Positions 61,201 to 64,000 of a DNA stretch of 64,000 nucleotides are shown here, one piece after another. The stretch spans positions 806,001 to 870,000 of the forward strand of contig CP150549.1 of assembly GCA_049487715.1 (NCBI GenBank). The letters are read 5' to 3'. Under the pieces are notes generated by a model. It did no database searches and was not told where the DNA came from. It saw only the letters and a list, made by a program, of their open reading frames with translations. The stretch comes from Pycnococcus provasolii (lineage: Eukaryota > Chlorophyta > Pseudoscourfieldiophyceae > Pseudoscourfieldiales). Position numbers and translations under genes: made by a program. Numbering within the stretch: the first letter of the stretch is position 1; the number at the start of each line of letters is the position of its first letter.

Positions 61201-62142
61201 CGCATGGAGTCGTACGATCGTGGCATCAATGACCAGCCGCGCTTTAGCCGCCAGCAGATTCTCGAATCGCCGTTAGTGGATGACCTGAAGGCGTACATGA
61301 TCACGCTGCGTAACGTGCACGACGGCCGTGACATGCTTTCGTGCGCGATGCACATCTTCGGGTACGAGCAGGATTCGTGCAAGGGCCGTGGGGTGCGCCA
61401 CGACGGCGTGCCTGGGCTGAAGGAAGACACGGGCTTTTACCTGGATCTGTGCACGGCGCTTGCGCCCACACTTCTCAAGGATGACACGTCGAGGCAGCTA
61501 TTCGCTTCAGGCGCGTCGTTGTCGTATCCCGGCAGCCTGCACGGCGATGTTCGTGTGCACTACGCAGCGCTGGTGGCATGCACAGGTTTGCGCCGACGCC
61601 TTGTAGGACATATTGAGAATGGCGGGTTGAACGAGAACGAGCGCAAGGATGCCATTTACATGGACCTATCCCTCGAGGGACATGTGCGCAGTCTCGTCGA
61701 GTCCACGTTTCTGCCTCGTGTGAGCAATCAGCCTGACAGCGTGTGCAACGAGGAAATTCTCGGTGTGCCTCTGATGGTTCTCGAAAACCTCATTATGAGC
61801 GAATGTGGTGGCATCGGCGTTTCCGCCGGCGACCTTGCCCGCGTGTACGAGAGGCTCGCGAATTCGCGCGAGGGTGTGATTTCGGGTGGAAGTCCGCACC
61901 CGTACGTGGAGGCTGTGAAATGCGTCGACGAGGCGAATCACCTGCTAGGTGAGATGAGCGCGAATCTGTACGGCAGTCTGCAGCCGAGTGCCAATGCCGT
62001 GGCGGAGGCGTACGGCGTGAGCGGCGATGTTGTAAGCCGCGTCTCCGAGGATGCGTCGAGGATGGGCTTGCCACCCGCGCTTGGTCAGTATCTGACATCG
62101 ATGAAGGGTGTACTTAAGAAGAGAGCTCAAAGCTTGGCGTAA
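58213..62142 (+). CDS. Glucan water dikinase-like protein lacking the catalytic domain
   Basis: The 1,309-residue protein starts at ATG 58213 with a Gly/His-rich lead. A starch-binding-like segment follows (about 140-260, WRDGFVTLRNDGTATFLMP). Next is a helical insert (ELWVAEGQPSLSNPGQAEEF) and a second CBM45-like segment (about 563-675: PLSVRWSVA, PPGWHTMPA). Residues ~855-1,300 match the central helical part of alpha-glucan water dikinase: NYNVKPREISTAQNGL, GQRIRDEILDVQKR, GGMMEQWHQKLHNNSCPDDVVIC, YDRGINDQPRF, LRNVHDGRDMLSCAMHI and CGGIGVSAGDLARV. In GWD1 this is followed by a phosphohistidine domain and a nucleotide-binding domain. Here the frame stops first (KKRAQSLA) and nothing similar lies in the 309 bases before the next gene. 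It may bind starch without phosphorylating it, be half of a two-protein enzyme, or be a truncated gene. TGTAA occurs at 62243-62247. Confidence 0.85.
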   Translation: MSLLSRPGGGGGIGGGASIGGGGIGGAHNLHVNGHVKHSSGHRGGGHGRRHPHPRHVSGAHPGPGHVSSRIRITSAAAASHHDSHSHNGGKKSTGGASSSSSSNGKNKQTKGGVPRAATFHAAAPRAHQDASAGAPSTMIGVRVSHFELNNAHVAVVVGSVPSQVPKITVEYHGNYAPSAPIQCQVGFAKAAGDVQWRDGFVTLRNDGTATFLMPHAPQDAATLVVRVRETPAAFEDAPWSTNMHVAWEWVAQESRGPLASSDMLAYLPSLTSNDVAEASWDDVAEEERLPPPPPPPPTPAPPAATPPPAQTAAEPQLPELLVAVAAHELWVAEGQPSLSNPGQAEEFRSRAEAALRAEVKELGSWEPLARGLGIPQEALRQSPFVTKPQQALSSYDSLPDLMSSSSPAAAAPPSQPSSPPLLSKPLDTIKDLVNSITSNGTAVNEKPSQSYDWNNTNVAHAETTYPTPAFNDYNWRSELRVDEDVMSSTSNAMDPKEAGASMRAALLQSLGGGVQPTPSASADSAIGTLIMDPFTNDTFAASVEHVTMSDGAAAALITAAVSHPRGITTWASDGHSPLSVRWSVASNEGGGQLRGRNPPPGWHTMPAASSDVGHDGQWETRMDYQGDNASAACVLVPVTTNENCVLLQLRHGDQGVSIAVDANGGNLVALPGDHTGAPGLYLTVPTTAMPTAPAPAPQQHQHAHSSGRKEHKEKKEKRRSGRKDDPPGARRETPLPSIDPSGPISEPHSFVLSEVPSMSNAPKVHHFQAHDVFQNHSVVTNDIGALSRGAATAHAGGVDGDFVHGTLGGQEGNASRSLMHRYNIYGDAAEGILGNGSASQMAALYASMRFFAQRQLTWNDNYNVKPREISTAQNGLIARLVRMACGEGAGDLRSYARLMMRTLGRGASNDAGQRIRDEILDVQKRSGAKGGMMEQWHQKLHNNSCPDDVVICGALLAMLESAERRMQASSSVSGTDDEDLACYYAHLEKNGLTLQRMESYDRGINDQPRFSRQQILESPLVDDLKAYMITLRNVHDGRDMLSCAMHIFGYEQDSCKGRGVRHDGVPGLKEDTGFYLDLCTALAPTLLKDDTSRQLFASGASLSYPGSLHGDVRVHYAALVACTGLRRRLVGHIENGGLNENERKDAIYMDLSLEGHVRSLVESTFLPRVSNQPDSVCNEEILGVPLMVLENLIMSECGGIGVSAGDLARVYERLANSREGVISGGSPHPYVEAVKCVDEANHLLGEMSANLYGSLQPSANAVAEAYGVSGDVVSRVSEDASRMGLPPALGQYLTSMKGVLKKRAQSLA

Positions 62143-62451
62143 AGCATGCACTGCTGTGCGTCTACATATTGACGATTTGGTGAGTTTTTTTTTCAATTTG
62201 TTGTTTTGTTTGGATGATGATGATGAATGAAGTTGTGTGTTTTGTAAAGAGAAGTACGACTTTTGGATATGTTATAAAGCTGTGGAACCAAAGCAGAGAG
62301 AACTTTCGTTACAAGCACTTTAGTTGTCGTCCCCAAAAACAAATAGCCCAACCACACAGTATAATCTATCCATAGTTCTGTTATTTTTTTTTCTTGCTGT
62401 ATTTTTGTGTGGTTTATCTTAACTATGCACTCCCGCGAGCTCAAGGTTTAC
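62143..62451. other. 3' flanks of two convergent genes
   Basis: This stretch carries AT-rich 3' sequence with GATGATGAT repeats, a TGTAA at 62243 for the GWD-like gene and a TTACA (TGTAA in the minus sense) near 62310 for the cyclophilin gene. No gene. Confidence 0.5.
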
Positions 62452-63364
62452 TTAAGACAGCTGTCCGCAGTCGGCGACGACGACAGGCTTGGCCGTCTTT
62501 CCGCTCGACGATCCAACACCCTCAACCTTCTTCACGACGTCCATGCCGCCGGTGACGGAGCCGAAGACGCAGTGCTTTCCGTCGAGCCACGGCGTGGGGA
62601 CGGTGCAGAGGAAGAACTGGCTTCCGTTGGTGTTGGGTCCGGCGTTGGCCATGGAGAGGATTCCCGGTCCCGTGTGCTTCAGCGTGAAGTTCTCGTCCGG
62701 GAACTTGGAGCCGTAGATGGACTCTCCACCGGTACCGTTTCCGGCGGTGAAGTCACCTCCCTGGCACATGAAGTCTGTGATGACGCGGTGGAAGCTGGAT
62801 CCCTTGAAGTGCAGCGGCTTTCCCGACTTGCCGACGCCCTTCTCTCCCGTGCAGAGCGCGCGGAAGTTCTCCGCCGTCTTGGGAGTGACGTCGGCGCGGA
62901 GCGTCATTTCGATGCGTCCCGCGGGCGCGCCGCCGATGGTGATGTCGAAGAAAACAACAGGGTTCGCCTAGTAAGTAAAAACAGTTGTTGTATATTATAT
63001 GTAGTGTGTGTGTATGGTATATATATATCAAGTAAGTATGAGTGCGAAAACAAGACCCAAAGAAAGATCAAAAGCCCACACCAACACCCTAAAGCCACTG
63101 CGATCCCACGTTACTTGACAAAGGGTTTGATCACTTGACATGCGCATACAAGAGACACAGCGAGATCAACTACGATCAAACGCAATAATAATAATGCCAC
63201 ATGCCGCAGAGAAGAGCAAGGACCCCATTGATCAGGAAAGTGAAATCATAAAAAAAAAACAGCAAAGTACACCAAACAAGTGGTATAAGCAAGTCAATAT
63301 AATAAAGCACCATACAACACCAACCACAGATCTTGATCCCACCATTCACCATTGCACGCACCAT
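62452..63364 (-). CDS. Cyclophilin, peptidyl-prolyl cis-trans isomerase (two exons)
   Basis: Exon 2 (62452-62967) encodes [23 protein letters not shown], then the cyclophilin core: [67 protein letters not shown] and ending [10 protein letters not shown]. All active-site residues (Arg, Phe, Met, Gln, the AN..TNGSQF block, Trp, His) are present. The [16 protein letters not shown] segment is the plant-type insertion. Exon 1 supplies only the ATG (63362-63364), joined across an intron at 62968-63361. The result is 172 residues, the length of plant cytosolic cyclophilin A. It isomerises X-Pro bonds and is probably a cyclosporin-binding cytosolic form. Confidence 0.95.
62968..63361 (-). other. Intron directly after the cyclophilin start codon
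   Basis: On the minus strand the donor GTGCGT follows the ATG immediately, and the acceptor is CTTACTAG before GCGAACCCT. The 394-base intron is AT-rich with poly-T and TA/GT dinucleotide runs. Its removal gives MANPVVFFD, the expected plant-type cyclophilin N-terminus. The acceptor is clear; the exact donor is inferred. Confidence 0.8.
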
Positions 63365-63866
63365 GGTTCTGATGAGATGAACTTGTGTGAGAGTTGAAAA
63401 TGACTGGGAGGGGGTGCGGCGAAAGCAGCTAAAGGCGGGTCAACGAACACCCCCTGAAGGACCTCCCTGAAGGGGTGCTTTTAGGGTTTCGCCCGGCCCT
63501 ACTAGAGCCACTAAAAAGTTTTTTAGAGGGACTGAAAAAAATCTATATCACCTCAGATGAACTCATCAGACACACCTCATCAGAGAAACCTCAGAGGCCC
63601 GATCACGGGCACATAGGATGGTATATTTTTTTTACTAGGTTCAAGAGGGGATCCCCACATCATCCTTGAGGGGATCCCGCTAAAGTTTACATGAACCCCT
63701 AACCGCTAACCCCTAACCCGAAAGGTCTCTCCGGAGTCCGGAATCCCGCACGCCTCTTCTCATATATGGGCCGAACCATTCCTCCAGTACATACCTTTAT
63801 TTTTTTTCCAAAGACACATAAGCCTCGTGAGTGCGTGCGTGCTTGCGTGCTTGCGTGCGTGCGTGC
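63365..63866. other. Intergenic region at the right end
   Basis: This 502-base stretch has no supported gene. It has two GGGATCCC palindromes (63648 and 63671), CCCCTAACC telomere-like units (63693-63722), and a TGCGTGC/TTGCGTGC tandem run at about 63831-63866. Confidence 0.6.
63831..63866 (+). repeat. GTGC/TTGC tandem run
   Basis: About nine 4-base GTGC/TTGC units (GTGCGTGCGTGC, GTGCTTGC) lie directly before a candidate ATG at 63867. Confidence 0.85.
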
Positions 63867-64000
63867 ATGATGGAGGCAAAGAAGTCGCATCATAAGACTC
63901 CGAATTCGACTCCGAATTCGACTCCGAAGACTCCGAAGAATTCGAATATGCGTAATAATAAGCGCAAACATCAGGTTGTTTTTCATGGGTTATCATCACA
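63867..64000 (+). CDS. Candidate start of a lysine-rich protein leaving the window
   Basis: Two adjacent ATGs at 63867 and 63870 open a frame without stops to base 64000 (44 codons). It reads MMEAKKSHHKTPNS and then repeated TPNS/TPKTPKNS units, followed by RNNKRKHQVVFHGL. The repeated ACTCCGAATTCG units are in frame. The basic, Ser/Thr/Pro-rich start could be a nuclear or disordered N-terminus. It is short and could be chance. Confidence 0.4.
   Translation, partial: MMEAKKSHHKTPNSTPNSTPKTPKNSNMRNNKRKHQVVFHGLSS

Noticed and set aside
63699-63986. 95-codon open frame on the minus strand
   Set aside because: Its start half comes from simple repeats (AGNSESNSES-like and HARTHAST-like translations); the plus-strand frame at 63867 is at least as likely.

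Overview
The window is nuclear DNA from a plastid-bearing eukaryote, most likely a compact, intron-poor green alga of prasinophyte or core chlorophyte type. Evidence for this is a TIC20 chloroplast import subunit, a glucan water dikinase-like protein, a Mei2-like RNA-binding protein, hydroxyproline-rich glycoproteins of the volvocine and prasinophyte kind, eukaryotic CCT4 and RPS9, and the green-algal polyadenylation pentamer TGTAA just after many stop codons. I cannot name the species. Most genes are single open frames. Clear introns are seen only in a PEP synthase gene and a cyclophilin gene, with weaker cases in four or five others.

Layout. 0-8 kb: the end of a coiled-coil protein, CCT4, an EF-hand protein, a 36-residue tandem-repeat protein and a D-ribulose-kinase-like FGGY kinase. 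8-15 kb: a PfkB kinase, a Mei2-like protein and a low-complexity protein. 15-24 kb: PEP synthase, a WDR48-like protein, TIC20 and a GT32-type glycosyltransferase. 24-33 kb: a Golgi-type sulfotransferase, an RMC1-like protein with a frame break, a small unknown gene, an HxxxD acyltransferase and RPS9. 33-44 kb: a probable mitochondrial protein, an MFS transporter, a chimeric duplicate of two neighbouring gene 5' ends, a 2-oxoglutarate oxygenase, a secreted protein with two LTP-like eight-cysteine modules, and a membrane hydroxyproline-rich glycoprotein. 44-50 kb: a tetraspanin-like protein, an RlmN-type radical SAM methyltransferase, a wax-synthase-like MBOAT, PIG-V and an unknown split gene. 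50-57 kb: one very large gene whose protein joins a Calx-beta domain, a voltage-sensor-like four-helix unit, a second extracytoplasmic module and a long repeat region. 58-64 kb: a GWD-like protein with no dikinase domain, a cyclophilin, and the start of a gene leaving the window.

There is no operon logic, since this is a eukaryote, but several pairs share divergent promoters or face each other tail to tail. Related functions include glycan assembly and modification (GT32, sulfotransferase, PIG-V, HRGP), plastid carbon metabolism (GWD-like, PEP synthase, FGGY and PfkB kinases) and protein homeostasis (CCT4, cyclophilin). Intergenic DNA carries many G-rich telomere-like blocks and a recurring GGGATCCC palindrome.

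The best candidates for something undescribed are the 50.6-56.5 kb protein, the catalytically headless GWD-like protein, the tandem LTP-like module protein and the chimeric duplication at 36.5 kb.
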